In this document: piece by piece, positions 7,773-17,198 of the stretch
Layout of the letters: every line of letters starts with the position of its first letter
How positions within the stretch are numbered: position 1 is the first letter of the stretch
Assembly (NCBI RefSeq): GCF_008727795.1
Contig: NZ_CP044222.1
Span: forward strand, 1,550,001-1,614,000
DNA from: Nitrincola iocasae
Lineage (GTDB): Bacteria; Pseudomonadota; Gammaproteobacteria; Pseudomonadales; Balneatricaceae
Direction of reading: 5' to 3'
DNA length: 64,000 nucleotides
The notes under the pieces: generated by a model
What the model was told of the DNA's origin: nothing
Databases searched by the model: none
The model's input: the letters and a program-made list of their open reading frames with translations, nothing else
Program-made: the position numbers and the translations under genes

Positions 7773-8387
7773 TCAAGGAACTTGCATACCCCGTTCAACA
7801 AAGGCAAGTTCTGCCATCTGTTCCATCCAGGTATTCACAGCCGGGAAGTCTGTTTTATCAATGCCCTGCCATTCAAAGCGAGCGGCCCAGGGGTAGATGG
7901 CAAAATCCGCAATGGTGAGTTCATCACAGACAAACTGGCGCTTGGTTAACTGGGTGTTCAGCACGCCCCAGAGCCGTTTGGCTTCATCGCTGTAGCGTTT
8001 GATGGCGTAGGGGACCTGCTCCGGCGCGAAGCGGTTAAAATGATGCGCTTGACCGAGAAAGGGGCCAAAACCGCCCATCTGCCACATCAACCACTGCAGT
8101 ACGTCATAGCGTTCAGCGCCTTCCGGTGGTAAAAACTCACCGGTCTTGTCGGCCAGGTAAATCAGAATAGCACCGCTTTCAAACAGACTGATCGGTTCAC
8201 CAGAGGGGCCTTCAGGATCAACAATCGCCGGAATTTTGTTGTTGGGGCTGATGCGCAGAAAATCGTCACCGAATTGCTCGTCATTGAGAATGTCGATGGG
8301 ATGGACGGAATAGTGCAACCGACAGGCCTCCAGCATGATGGAGACTTTCTGACCGTTCGGTGTGCCCCAAGTATATAGATCTATCAT
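7773..8387 (-). CDS. Glutathione S-transferase, YfcG/YghU (Nu-class) type
   Basis: The protein has 204 residues: an N-terminal thioredoxin-like domain beginning MIDLYTWGTPNGQKVSI (the T/N active-site region of Nu-class GSTs), the cis-Pro motif NNKIPAIVDPEG, the SNAIL-like FESGAILIYL, and an all-helical C-terminal domain with the N-capping motif LTIADFAIYPW. E. coli relatives act as GSSG/disulfide reductases, so a thiol-redox role is likely. It is the first gene of the three-gene cluster with the FprA-like and isochorismatase-like genes. Confidence 0.88.
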   Translation of the reverse strand: MIDLYTWGTPNGQKVSIMLEACRLHYSVHPIDILNDEQFGDDFLRISPNNKIPAIVDPEGPSGEPISLFESGAILIYLADKTGEFLPPEGAERYDVLQWLMWQMGGFGPFLGQAHHFNRFAPEQVPYAIKRYSDEAKRLWGVLNTQLTKRQFVCDELTIADFAIYPWAARFEWQGIDKTDFPAVNTWMEQMAELAFVERGMQVP

Positions 8388-8492
8388 CCCACTCTCCGTA
8401 AGGTTTTTATAATCGGGCTTTTCATTACCCTGTCTACGTTATAAGCTTGAGTCAGATCAGCAGGATAATCCAACTTGTGTCGCGGAGAAAGT

Positions 8493-9122
8493 GTGGCTCT
8501 GACTTTATTCATCATTCTGGCTTTAGTGCTGGCTCTCCTGTCTGTCGGTTTGACCTTACAGATTAATCGCCTGAAGCGCGAATTATCGGACTATCGGCAG
8601 TGGGCCGACAATGAGATTGAACGGGTAAGTCGGGCTGACCCTGAAACCGGTGCTTTAAAGGCCCTGCCTTTTATAGAACAACTGGATAACGAGTGCCGAC
8701 GCGCTGTCAGGGAGTTCACCCCCTTGACCTTGATGCAGCTGGATATTCAGCTGTTGGACAGCGATCTGGAGTTTTCAGCGGTACTCAGACAAGCTGCAGA
8801 AATTTTGGGTCATCAGTTATCCCGCCCAGGGGATCAGCTGGGGCGTTGCGCTGAACAGCAACTGGCGTTGTTGCTTCCGGCAACCAATGAACATGCTGGT
8901 AGTTTCGCCGAGCGCTGTTATCAAGCTGTTTTAGAGGCTTTTGCACCCGGCCAGATACAACTGACTCTGGGAGCTTGCACCTTTCAACCCACGGCGGCGT
9001 TGTGTGCTGAAATGGCTCAGCAACTGGTGACAGAAACCCTGGTTAATGCCCTGGAAACAGCTCCCGGTACGGTGGTGTTCCATGCTGAATACAGTCACGA
9101 CTTTAATCCGACTTACGCCTAG
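8493..9122 (+). CDS. Membrane-anchored protein with degenerate GGDEF domain
   Basis: One N-terminal transmembrane helix (LTLFIILALVLALLSVGLTL) is followed by a short coiled segment and a GGDEF-like fold. DPETGALKALPFIEQL corresponds to the D-x-L-T-G-L entry of GGDEF domains, LMQLDIQ to the metal strand, and QLGRCAEQQLALLLPAT to the active-site strand. The signature GGDEF is replaced by CAEQQ, so cyclase activity is not expected. I place the start at GTG 8493 after GGAGAAA; an in-frame TTG 18 bases earlier lacks a site. The TAG stop shares its last base with the GTG start of tmcA, indicating translational coupling. Function is unknown. Confidence 0.72.
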   Translation: MALTLFIILALVLALLSVGLTLQINRLKRELSDYRQWADNEIERVSRADPETGALKALPFIEQLDNECRRAVREFTPLTLMQLDIQLLDSDLEFSAVLRQAAEILGHQLSRPGDQLGRCAEQQLALLLPATNEHAGSFAERCYQAVLEAFAPGQIQLTLGACTFQPTAALCAEMAQQLVTETLVNALETAPGTVVFHAEYSHDFNPTYA

Positions 9123-11236
9123 TGGGTAGCGAAATTTCATCCGACAGTCAGTTTCGTGCCTGCTATTGGTTGCAGGCTACAGAAGAAACGGCTGACGCCA
9201 GTCTGCAACATTTTTTGTCGCAACACCCTGTTGTGGCACATACGCTGTTGATCTCTGAACATTCACTGGCTGGGCTGTCCGCTGTTTCAGCGCGTGAGGC
9301 TGTGCAGTGGCTGGGAAGCGAAACAGATCGGGTTATTTTTGATGCCTTTTGCGGTTTTAATCCCAATGCGTTTGCCCAGGTATGCGGTACCTTGCGGGGG
9401 GGCGGAGAGTTAATTTTACTCACACCACCGCCAGATCAGTGGCCAGGCTATGCTGATCCTGAATATGCCGCGCTGTGCGGTAGTCGTTACCGTCAGACGA
9501 CACTTGCCGGTTATTTTTTGCAGCGCTTAACCCGTGAACTGCGACAGGCTATGCAGCCTGGAACAGGGGCCTGGTTTCTGCCACTTACTGAGGTCCCTGC
9601 AAGATTGCCAAGCAGCGCGGCTTATTTAAGCCAGGAGCAGGAAACGTTGGTGGCATCCCTGTCGACTCAATTTTTGACGGGTCCGGCACAGCAAACTGCA
9701 GTTATTACTGCAGACCGTGGCCGGGGTAAAAGTGCATCATTGGGGTTGGCACTGGCATCGTTGTGTCAGCAGCAGGTTCTCAATGTCTGTGTCTGTGCCC
9801 CCCAGCGCAGCGCTGTGGATGCTCTGTTTGCAGCCTTGCAACGTCAGTTACCTGAAGGCGTGTTGCAGGGCAGTGGTTTCAGTCATGCGGCATTGCAGGT
9901 ACGCTTTTATCCGCCCGCGGTGTTGTTGCAGAAACGTCCGGAAGCCGATCTGATTATTGTCGATGAGGCGGCGGCTATCTCTGTGTCGTTGCTTAAGGCG
10001 ATCTGCCAGCATTGGTCACGTCATTGGTTTGCTACCACCTTGCATGGCTACGAAGGCAATGGACGCGGCTTTGAGCTGCGATTTTTGCAGTACCTGACGG
10101 ATAGTGGTCGAGCGTGGCAGGGTTATCAGCTTCACACCCCTGTGCGCTGGGCTGAGCAGGATCCTCTGGAAGCCCTGAGTTACCGGTTACTGTTGTTGGA
10201 TGCTGAGCCAGTCGAGCCTGATGATTCTGAAACGGCTGGGCTGGTTTACCGCTCGGTCAGTGCGACCGACCTGCTGGCTGATGAAGCCCTGTTACGTCAG
10301 CTGTTTGGTTTGCTGATTGCCGCTCATTATCGTACTACGCCGAATGATCTGCGACAGTTACTGGACAGTCCTGACCTGTCGTTGCGTGTATTACAGCGTG
10401 GCTGTTGTCCGGTCGCGGTTGCCTTGCTGGTTGAAGAAGGCCCGCTGGATGCTGAGTTGGCGCAGGGTGTGTGGGCAGGGCAGCGCCGTCCGGGTGGGGA
10501 TTTGATCCCACAGACATTGGTGGCGCGAGAGGGTTGGCTTGACGCCGCTGAGTTGCAAGGTTGGCGGGTGATGCGCATTGCAGTGCATCCCGCACTTCAG
10601 TCACAGGGGCTGGGATCAGCGCTCTTGTCTCAGGTACGGACAGAGGCGCAGCAGAAATCGCTGGATTTTTGTGCTGCAGCCTTTGCTGCGACCCCGACGC
10701 TGCTGCATTTTTGGCAGCAGAGTACTTATGTTCCCCTGCGTATGGGCGAGCGTTGCGATTCGGTGACGGCAGGTTGGCCGGTTCTGGTATTTCAGGCCCT
10801 GTCAGATAGGGCCGACATTATATCGCAGCAGGCTCAACAGCGTTTTGAATCACGTTTTTTGCTACGACTTGCTGCAACACCTCAGGCGTATGACCACAGA
10901 TTGATACTGGCTTGTCTGACAGGACTACGGGTGCCTCAATCCTGCAGTAAAGATACCTTGCTGCGTTTACAAGGTTTTGCGTATCAGCAACGTGGATTTG
11001 AAGACAGTTTGCCGGAGATCAGGCAACTGCTGGGCTGTCGGACTGAGTCTGCTAATATAATACAAACTATCGCGGCATTGCCTGATGTCGATCAGGAATT
11101 GTTGGTAGCGAGGGTGCTACGTTTGGAGTCCCCGCAGCAAGCGGCTTGTCGCTGCAGTTTACAGGGAAAGCGGCTACAACTGCAGCGTTTGCGCCAGTTG
11201 GTTGCTCAGTTGCTGGAGTGTTGTGATGCTGGATAA
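9122..11236 (+). CDS. tmcA: tRNA(Met) cytidine acetyltransferase TmcA
   Basis: TmcA acetylates C34 of elongator tRNA-Met to N4-acetylcytidine using acetyl-CoA and ATP. The 704 residues show the known order: N-terminal domain, RNA-helicase-like ATPase with Walker A ADRGRGKSASLG (about residue 196) and Walker B IIVDEAAAI, a GNAT acetyltransferase segment with RIAVHPALQSQGLGSALL (about residue 485), and a C-terminal tRNA-binding region. The GTG start overlaps the stop of the degenerate GGDEF gene by one base. A lipoprotein gene follows within 13 bases. Confidence 0.95.
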   Translation: MGSEISSDSQFRACYWLQATEETADASLQHFLSQHPVVAHTLLISEHSLAGLSAVSAREAVQWLGSETDRVIFDAFCGFNPNAFAQVCGTLRGGGELILLTPPPDQWPGYADPEYAALCGSRYRQTTLAGYFLQRLTRELRQAMQPGTGAWFLPLTEVPARLPSSAAYLSQEQETLVASLSTQFLTGPAQQTAVITADRGRGKSASLGLALASLCQQQVLNVCVCAPQRSAVDALFAALQRQLPEGVLQGSGFSHAALQVRFYPPAVLLQKRPEADLIIVDEAAAISVSLLKAICQHWSRHWFATTLHGYEGNGRGFELRFLQYLTDSGRAWQGYQLHTPVRWAEQDPLEALSYRLLLLDAEPVEPDDSETAGLVYRSVSATDLLADEALLRQLFGLLIAAHYRTTPNDLRQLLDSPDLSLRVLQRGCCPVAVALLVEEGPLDAELAQGVWAGQRRPGGDLIPQTLVAREGWLDAAELQGWRVMRIAVHPALQSQGLGSALLSQVRTEAQQKSLDFCAAAFAATPTLLHFWQQSTYVPLRMGERCDSVTAGWPVLVFQALSDRADIISQQAQQRFESRFLLRLAATPQAYDHRLILACLTGLRVPQSCSKDTLLRLQGFAYQQRGFEDSLPEIRQLLGCRTESANIIQTIAALPDVDQELLVARVLRLESPQQAACRCSLQGKRLQLQRLRQLVAQLLECCDAG

Positions 11237-11249
11237 AGGAGCGTGGCGT

Positions 11250-12236
11250 GTGCGTGTAATCCGCAGTTTGATATTGTTAAGCCTGATGGCTTTATCAGGT
11301 TGTGTTGGCTTATCGTTGACCGGTTCGACCGAAAAACACTACCAGCGCGGTTGGGTGAGTGTCGATGATGAGCAGTTCTATTTGCGCTCCTGTCAGCGAG
11401 TGGCGCGGGTGCCGGTTGTTGCGGTGCCGAGTGAACTGCGGCGCCTGTTTAATCAACGAGGTGTTTCTGCGCCGCTCTATGTTGAATGGTTGGGCGCCTT
11501 TGCCAATACTGCCGGTGAGATTCGTATTGACGAGTTGCGTTATGTGTCGGTAGATCCCTCCTCTTGTCAGCAAACACTGGCGGGGGTTTTGCTGCATGCT
11601 CAGGGTTATGCTCCGGGTTGGCAGGCGAATATCACTGAAGATAAAGTCTCTGTATTTTTGCCACAGCAGCGACGCACACTGGTATTTCCAATCAACCTAA
11701 TTGTTCGTGAAGGAGCCGATTGGGTCTGGGGAAGTGACATAGAGGTGCGTCAGCGCAAACATCACTTATCACTGCGAGTGCAACCTACAGCCTGTCAGGA
11801 TACCCGAAACTGGTTTGGCTTGGCGGTTGAGATGGAGTTGGATGGTCGTATTTACACAGGTTGTGCCAAGCGAGGCAACTTGGCCCGGTTGGCGCTGTTT
11901 AGTGGTTATCAGTTAACTGACAATGTCGCAACACGAGATGTGCGCCTGAACCTTGATCCTGACGGCGGTGCTGGGTTAACCGAAGATTATCTGAATAATC
12001 AGCCTGCCTTGACGAGTAAAGGGCACTGGCAGTTGCTTTCCGGCGGACGTTTATTGGTTACGCTGGATGATCCCGATCCTCAACTGCGTCAGGAAGCTTT
12101 GTTGTTTGATATGGCGGCCGATGGGAGTTTGTATATGCGAGGTTTTCACCCACGTTATGGCCACAATGGACTACGCTTACAGCCAGCGGGAACCCCCATG
12201 CCATGGGAATCCGGTGGCCGCCGTCAAGTACCTTAG
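11250..12236 (+). CDS. Putative lipoprotein with a C-terminal COG3650/lysozyme-inhibitor-like region
   Basis: Starting at GTG 11250 (AAGGAG upstream) gives a lipoprotein signal VRVIRSLILLSLMALSGC with lipobox LSGC, so the protein is probably anchored to a membrane facing the periplasm. An ATG at 11226 inside the end of tmcA is an alternative start. Residues 40-160 contain no motif I know. The part with LAVEMELDGRIYTGCAKRGN resembles the COG3650 group of MliC-like proteins in which a Cys pair closes a beta barrel; this is a motif-level match only. It probably shares the tmcA transcript. Confidence 0.6.
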   Translation: MRVIRSLILLSLMALSGCVGLSLTGSTEKHYQRGWVSVDDEQFYLRSCQRVARVPVVAVPSELRRLFNQRGVSAPLYVEWLGAFANTAGEIRIDELRYVSVDPSSCQQTLAGVLLHAQGYAPGWQANITEDKVSVFLPQQRRTLVFPINLIVREGADWVWGSDIEVRQRKHHLSLRVQPTACQDTRNWFGLAVEMELDGRIYTGCAKRGNLARLALFSGYQLTDNVATRDVRLNLDPDGGAGLTEDYLNNQPALTSKGHWQLLSGGRLLVTLDDPDPQLRQEALLFDMAADGSLYMRGFHPRYGHNGLRLQPAGTPMPWESGGRRQVP

Positions 12237-12242
12237 TGCGAT

Positions 12243-12980
12243 TTAACTAGTCAGGCACTTTTTCGCTTCATTAATACGCGCTGCCAGCCAGGTGCTGCCG
12301 CCACGATCAGGGTGCATTTTCTGCATCAGCCGACGATGTGCCTGAATAATCTCATCATGGCTGGCGCCCGGTTCCAGGCCGAGAATGGCATAGGCTTCTT
12401 GTCGCGTCAGTTCACCAGAGCCTTCCGTACTCTGATCTGTAGCGGGTCCAGTGTCGTCTGCCCGCCAGCTTTCACCAAAACGCTTGTCCAGGTAGGTTTC
12501 CAGTAATCGGGCTGAGTCGCCGTCCTGGCTACGGCAGGTCTTTAATAGTTGAATATATTCAGATTCACTTAGATCACTGAGCGAGCGTCCCTGAAATTCA
12601 CCCTGAAGTACGGTGCCATCCATAACGCCAGTATCATGATCCAGAGTCATTTCCAGGAATGCGGTGCTTACGCGGGAGCGGTTACCACTGTTACTGCTGT
12701 TCTGGCCTGTCGCTGATTTGCGCTGTTTGAACAGCCTGGCTACCGGTAGCAAGCGCAGTATGAAAGGCAGGAGCCTCTGAACGAACGGCAGAGCCAGAGC
12801 CAGCAAGGCCCCCAGGATATGCAGTCGACCACTGATGCTGAGATAGACCAGACCCAGAATCAGCATGACCAGAATCAGTTTGGCTAGTGCCATGCGCTTT
12901 TGACCACTGGGCTGGGAACGAAACCACAATAGCCCGATCAGGCCGATAGCTGTCAGAACAATTAATCCGAAAGGGTGCAC
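12243..12980 (-). CDS. Membrane protein with C-terminal DnaJ domain
   Basis: The GTG start gives 245 residues. Two or three hydrophobic helices fill residues 1-80. A soluble middle region contains SLSDLSESEYIQLLKTCR and LLETYLDKRFG. The last ~60 residues form a J domain: EAYAILGLEPGASHDEIIQAHRRLM followed by QKMHPDRGGS with the Hsp70-stimulating HPD. The topology resembles Tim14-like J proteins with the J domain at the C-terminus. The gene follows the VWA gene by three bases and is probably transcribed with metG. It presumably recruits DnaK to the membrane; the client is unknown. Confidence 0.82.
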   Translation of the reverse strand: MHPFGLIVLTAIGLIGLLWFRSQPSGQKRMALAKLILVMLILGLVYLSISGRLHILGALLALALPFVQRLLPFILRLLPVARLFKQRKSATGQNSSNSGNRSRVSTAFLEMTLDHDTGVMDGTVLQGEFQGRSLSDLSESEYIQLLKTCRSQDGDSARLLETYLDKRFGESWRADDTGPATDQSTEGSGELTRQEAYAILGLEPGASHDEIIQAHRRLMQKMHPDRGGSTWLAARINEAKKCLTS

Positions 12981-12983
12981 GTG

Positions 12984-13688
12984 TTACTCCTGTTTACCCA
13001 GTTGTTGTGTCAGGCGTTTAATATGCTGACTCTGAGAAGTGGATAATTGTTCCAGCGCTTTGCGACCACCACTGGCGTAGACAGCAACAGCGGCGAGTAA
13101 ATCGCGAAGTACATCGGCGCTATGACTGTCAAACGGGGTATAGGCACCCCCGGAGAGTTTACAAATTTGTTGAAAAATCTGGCCAGCTTGGCTGTCCTGA
13201 CCTTCGTGGAAGATAAACACAGGTGTGTTGAGCATTCCCAGCTCACCGGCTGTCTGGCACAGGGTGTCCGGATTTTCTTCACAGCAATCGACCACCAGTA
13301 TGATGGCTCTGACCTGTTTGATGCGGGTTTCTTTGACCGCCTGGCTAAGTACTTTGCGGATTTGGGTGTGACCACCCAGGCAGCTGACACCGTTCATACG
13401 GTGTAAAAGCTCACTTGTGTCATTAATCCAGGGGGTGACACGGAACTCACCAAAACCCCGGTAATAGCAGAGTTGAACGCTCAGGCCACCGAGGTCGCGT
13501 GTGGCCAGAAACAGTTCACTTTGTAATTCACAGGCTTGATCCCAACTGGCCTGACGGCTGGCAGTCGCATCCAGTGCGAAGATGAGCCGACCTTCACGCG
13601 TGTGAATGGCCGGCATCTTGTTCACTTGATCTATGAATAGATCTATGGCCTGTCTGTCAGACGTTTTTTGTAGGTCTTTATTGGCCAT
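12984..13688 (-). CDS. VWA (von Willebrand factor A) domain protein
   Basis: Starting at ATG 13688 (GGAGA six bases upstream) gives 234 residues; the frame is open further upstream but that part overlaps the end of metG. The MIDAS pieces are visible: LIFALDATASRQ (D-x-T-x-S), GLGGHTQI-like CLGGHTQIRK (Thr) and IILVVDCCEENPD (Asp). It begins 20 bases after the metG stop and is followed three bases later by the membrane J-domain gene, so the two may form a chaperone/VWA assembly unit. This pairing is inferred from position only. Confidence 0.82.
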   Translation of the reverse strand: MANKDLQKTSDRQAIDLFIDQVNKMPAIHTREGRLIFALDATASRQASWDQACELQSELFLATRDLGGLSVQLCYYRGFGEFRVTPWINDTSELLHRMNGVSCLGGHTQIRKVLSQAVKETRIKQVRAIILVVDCCEENPDTLCQTAGELGMLNTPVFIFHEGQDSQAGQIFQQICKLSGGAYTPFDSHSADVLRDLLAAVAVYASGGRKALEQLSTSQSQHIKRLTQQLGKQE

Positions 13689-13707
13689 TCGGTCTCCAGA
13701 AAAAAAC

Positions 13708-15747
13708 TCAGCGGATACGCATGCCGGGCTGTGCACCAGCTTGCGGCTCCAGTATCCAGATGTCTTTTCCACCAGGACCCGCGGCCAGTACCATGCCTTC
13801 AGAAACCCCAAATTTCATTTTTCTGGGTGCCAGGTTGGCCACCATCACCGTGAGTTTGCCTTCCAGCTCTTCCGGATTGTACGCTGACTTGATCCCGGCA
13901 AAGACATTGCGCGTCTCTCCACCCAGGTCCAGTGTCAGCCGCAGCAATTTGTCGGCACCTTCAACGGCTTCCGCTTTGGCAATACGCACAACACGCAGAT
14001 CTACTTTGGCAAAGTCCGGAAATTCGACGGTATCTGCCAGCGGCTCTTTTTCCAGTTCGGTCTGCATGACGGGTTTGTCGGTGATCGCCTTGGCTTCCAG
14101 CAGATCCTGTTTGGAATCTTCGATTATTTTATCAATCATATCGGTATCAACACGCTGCATCAGGGGTTTGAACTTATTGATACGGTGATTCAGCAGAGGT
14201 TGTTCAATGGCATCCCAGCTAAATCCATCAATATTGAGAAACTCTGCCGCTTCTTCTGCCACAGAGGGTAATACCGGCGCCAGATAACTGATGATGACGC
14301 GGAACAGGTTGATGCCCTGTGTACAACACGCCAGTACGTCGGCTTCTTTGCCTTCCTGCTTGGCCAGAACCCAGGGTTCGGCGGTGTCGATATACTGATT
14401 GGCTTTGTCAGCCAGGTGCATGATTTCACGCATAGCACGGCTGTATTCGCGCGTTTCGTAGGCCTTGGCGATAGTTTCACCCAGGGCGACGGCCTGTTGA
14501 TACAGCGCCGGGTCGGCAAGCTGACTGTCCAGTTGACCGTCAAATTTTTTGCTGATGAAACCGGCGCAGCGGCTGGCTATGTTGACTACTTTATTCACCA
14601 GATCCGCATTCACGCGCATGCGAAAGTCATCCAGGCTCAGGTCGATATCATCAATGCCGGAGCTTAGCTTGGCGGCAAAGTAGTAGCGCAGGTATTCAGG
14701 GCGCAGGTGCTTGAGATAGGTTTCCGCCATAATGAAAGTGCCGCGGGATTTGGACATTTTCTGTCCGTTCACCGTCAGGAAGCCGTGACAGAAAACACCG
14801 GTTGGGGTTCTGAAACCAGCCCCTTTGAGCATGGCAGGCCAAAACAGGGTGTGGAAGTAAGCAATGTCCTTGCCGATGAAATGGTACAACTCAGCCTGAG
14901 AGTCCGGGCCCCAGTAGCTGTTAAAATCTACCTGGTTCTGTTCACACCAGTTACGGAAGCTGGCCATGTAGCCGATGGGGGCATCCAGCCAGACGTAAAA
15001 GTATTTGCCATTTTCACCCGGTATTTCAAAGCCCCAGTAGGGCGCATCGCGGGAAATATCCCACTGCTGCAAGCCGGATTCAAACCATTCATTGAGCTTA
15101 TGTGACATCTGTTCCTGTACGTGACCATCTACCCAGGTGCGCAGGAAGTCTTCAAAATCGGCCAGCTTGAAGAAGAAGTGTTCTGAATCTTTTTCGATGG
15201 GTTTGGCACCGGAAATAGCTGAATAAGCATTTTTTAATTCTATTGGGCTGTAGGTAGCGCCGCAGGCTTCACAGGAATCGCCATATTGATCAGCGGCACC
15301 GCATTTCGGGCATTCGCCTTTAATGAAGCGATCCGGTAGAAACATGTTTTTTTCCGGATCGAAGGCCTGTGTGATGGTGCGCCGAGCTATATGGCCGGCA
15401 TCGCGCAGACGTTCGTAGATTAACGAGGCGTAGTAGCGGTTTTCTTCTGTATGAGTCGAATGATAATTATCAAAATTGACCATAAAACCAGCAAAATCAC
15501 GCTGATGTTCTATACTCACTTTGCTGACCAGTTCTTCAGGTGTCAGACCCATCTGACTGGCCTTGAGCATGATGGGTGTACCATGTGCGTCGTCTGCACA
15601 GACATAAATACAGGTATTTCCACGCTGTTTCTGGAATCTTACCCAGATATCGGTCTGAATGTATTCGACCATATGGCCCAGGTGGATGGGACCATTTGCG
15701 TAGGGCAGGGCACTGGTAACGAGTATGTTGCGTGAATTAGCGTTCAT
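13708..15747 (-). CDS. metG: Methionyl-tRNA synthetase
   Basis: MetG charges initiator and elongator tRNA-Met. The chosen ATG (MNANSRNILVTSALPYANG) gives 679 residues, close to the 677 of E. coli; the frame extends 35 codons upstream without conserved sequence. Class I signatures are HLGH (HIGH) near residue 21 and KMSKS near 335. The zinc knuckle reads CPKCGAADQYGDSCEACG. The C-terminal ~110 residues are the dimerising tRNA-binding OB fold (VDLRVVRI ... MKFGVSEGM). The metG next to mrp-dcd arrangement is also found in pseudomonads, here with two genes inserted between. Confidence 0.96.
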   Translation of the reverse strand: MNANSRNILVTSALPYANGPIHLGHMVEYIQTDIWVRFQKQRGNTCIYVCADDAHGTPIMLKASQMGLTPEELVSKVSIEHQRDFAGFMVNFDNYHSTHTEENRYYASLIYERLRDAGHIARRTITQAFDPEKNMFLPDRFIKGECPKCGAADQYGDSCEACGATYSPIELKNAYSAISGAKPIEKDSEHFFFKLADFEDFLRTWVDGHVQEQMSHKLNEWFESGLQQWDISRDAPYWGFEIPGENGKYFYVWLDAPIGYMASFRNWCEQNQVDFNSYWGPDSQAELYHFIGKDIAYFHTLFWPAMLKGAGFRTPTGVFCHGFLTVNGQKMSKSRGTFIMAETYLKHLRPEYLRYYFAAKLSSGIDDIDLSLDDFRMRVNADLVNKVVNIASRCAGFISKKFDGQLDSQLADPALYQQAVALGETIAKAYETREYSRAMREIMHLADKANQYIDTAEPWVLAKQEGKEADVLACCTQGINLFRVIISYLAPVLPSVAEEAAEFLNIDGFSWDAIEQPLLNHRINKFKPLMQRVDTDMIDKIIEDSKQDLLEAKAITDKPVMQTELEKEPLADTVEFPDFAKVDLRVVRIAKAEAVEGADKLLRLTLDLGGETRNVFAGIKSAYNPEELEGKLTVMVANLAPRKMKFGVSEGMVLAAGPGGKDIWILEPQAGAQPGMRIR

Positions 15748-15907
15748 TTTTGGCTCAAAACTATATTTACAATAAGGATATTGGATTTGCATATTGATTC
15801 TACGCTGTTTTTTTTGCCTAATGAACCTCACTGACAGAGCTTTTAAGTTCAATCGCTATTTTCAAACAAAAATTAAAATCTGCAATGCGTTGTAAAAGGG
15901 TCTTTTA

Positions 15908-17128
15908 ATGCCATCATCTAATATTGATACACAGGTGCTGTTTTGCGATTTGCGTGATGAAAAGGGCGATGCATCGCTTCCTTTACAGGCCGATCAGAGC
16001 ATAGTGTTCAGTATTGAAGAAGCCTTTCAGGCTTTAGCTACCGCTGATCGCGACTATCATGTGATTGTGATTAAAACACATTCACATGTAAAAGAATCCA
16101 TCGAGCTGTTGCGAAAAGTACGTAAAATGCGTCCTGGTATTGGCCGCATTCTTATTACTCACCCAATGAAACCCTTCGAAGCGGGACATGCCGCTGAAGT
16201 GGCCCATCGCTGTTTATCTCTGGATTATACCGAGCGTGCATTGCATGAAGCTGTGGATCGTGCGATCAAGGCAGAGCAACTGCTGACACAGCCGGAACTG
16301 CGTGATTACATCTCTTCGTTGGGGCATTTGCCATCTTTTCCTGCCATTCTGGTTGATCTGGACGAAGCGCTGCGCTCTGAAACCGCTGGTATTAAAGAAG
16401 TATCGGATATCGTTCAACGTGATCCGGGCATTGTTACCAAAATACTTCAACTGGTGAATTCTGCATATTTTGGCCTGTCATCCCATAACTTTTTTACCGT
16501 CAAGGAAGCCATCAACTTATTAGGGTTGAGAACCATACGTGATCTGGTTCTGACGGCGCATCTGTTTGAGTCCATGCCTCAAACCGCCCAGTGGCGTGGC
16601 TTCTCTTTCGAACAGTTGCAAGAGCGTTCAGTCGTGGTGAGTCAACTGGCGGCTGATATTTGTCGGGACTCGGGTTATGACCGTAATATGCAGGCGCAGG
16701 CACGTCTTGCCGGGTTGTTGCTGGATGTGGGGATGATTTTGTTGGCGATGGGTGATGGCGAAGAATATCACCAAGTGATGATTCGGGCGCGAGAGTTGAA
16801 TCAACCGATTTATGTAGTAGAAAAAATGAAACTGGGTGCAACCCATGCTCAGGCGGGTGCCTTCTTGCTTGATCGCTGGAATTTGGCACCGGAAATGGTG
16901 CATGCCGTGTTGTTTCACCATGTGCCTGGTGCATCGGGGGATAGTGCGTTTTCGGCGCTTACCGCAGTTCATCTGGCTGATTCACTGCTGCCACCCTTGT
17001 TTAATGCGATGGGCTGCAATCTGGGTGGGCGGCTATCACGTGAATATTTGACCTCTATTGGTGTAATCGATCAATTGCCAAAATGGGAAATGGCGGCGCA
17101 TGAAGTAGCCAGTGCCATGCGTAGCTGA
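15908..17128 (+). CDS. HDOD-domain signalling protein
   Basis: This 406-residue protein has an N-terminal ~115-residue receiver-like region (QVLFCDLRDEKG ... HVIVIKTHSH ... RILITHP) in which I do not see a convincing phospho-acceptor Asp and switch Thr/Ser/Lys set, followed by an HDOD domain (LPSFPAILVDL ... VSDIVQRDPGIVTKILQLVNSAYFG ... INLLGLRTIRDLVL). The HD catalytic residues are absent, as is usual in HDOD. Such proteins act as signalling scaffolds, often in c-di-GMP or motility control. The gene is divergent from metG and precedes trmA. Confidence 0.82.
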   Translation: MPSSNIDTQVLFCDLRDEKGDASLPLQADQSIVFSIEEAFQALATADRDYHVIVIKTHSHVKESIELLRKVRKMRPGIGRILITHPMKPFEAGHAAEVAHRCLSLDYTERALHEAVDRAIKAEQLLTQPELRDYISSLGHLPSFPAILVDLDEALRSETAGIKEVSDIVQRDPGIVTKILQLVNSAYFGLSSHNFFTVKEAINLLGLRTIRDLVLTAHLFESMPQTAQWRGFSFEQLQERSVVVSQLAADICRDSGYDRNMQAQARLAGLLLDVGMILLAMGDGEEYHQVMIRARELNQPIYVVEKMKLGATHAQAGAFLLDRWNLAPEMVHAVLFHHVPGASGDSAFSALTAVHLADSLLPPLFNAMGCNLGGRLSREYLTSIGVIDQLPKWEMAAHEVASAMRS

Positions 17129-17198
17129 TTGTGTCGTTTTCAAAGCGCTAGCCTGATAAAATCCCGCCTTTGTTGTCCGATGCATACAGAGGCTTTTT

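Noticed and set aside
13689..13811. N-terminal extension of the VWA protein by 41 residues
   Set aside because: It overlaps the end of metG and lacks a ribosome site, while ATG 13688 has GGAGA at the right distance.
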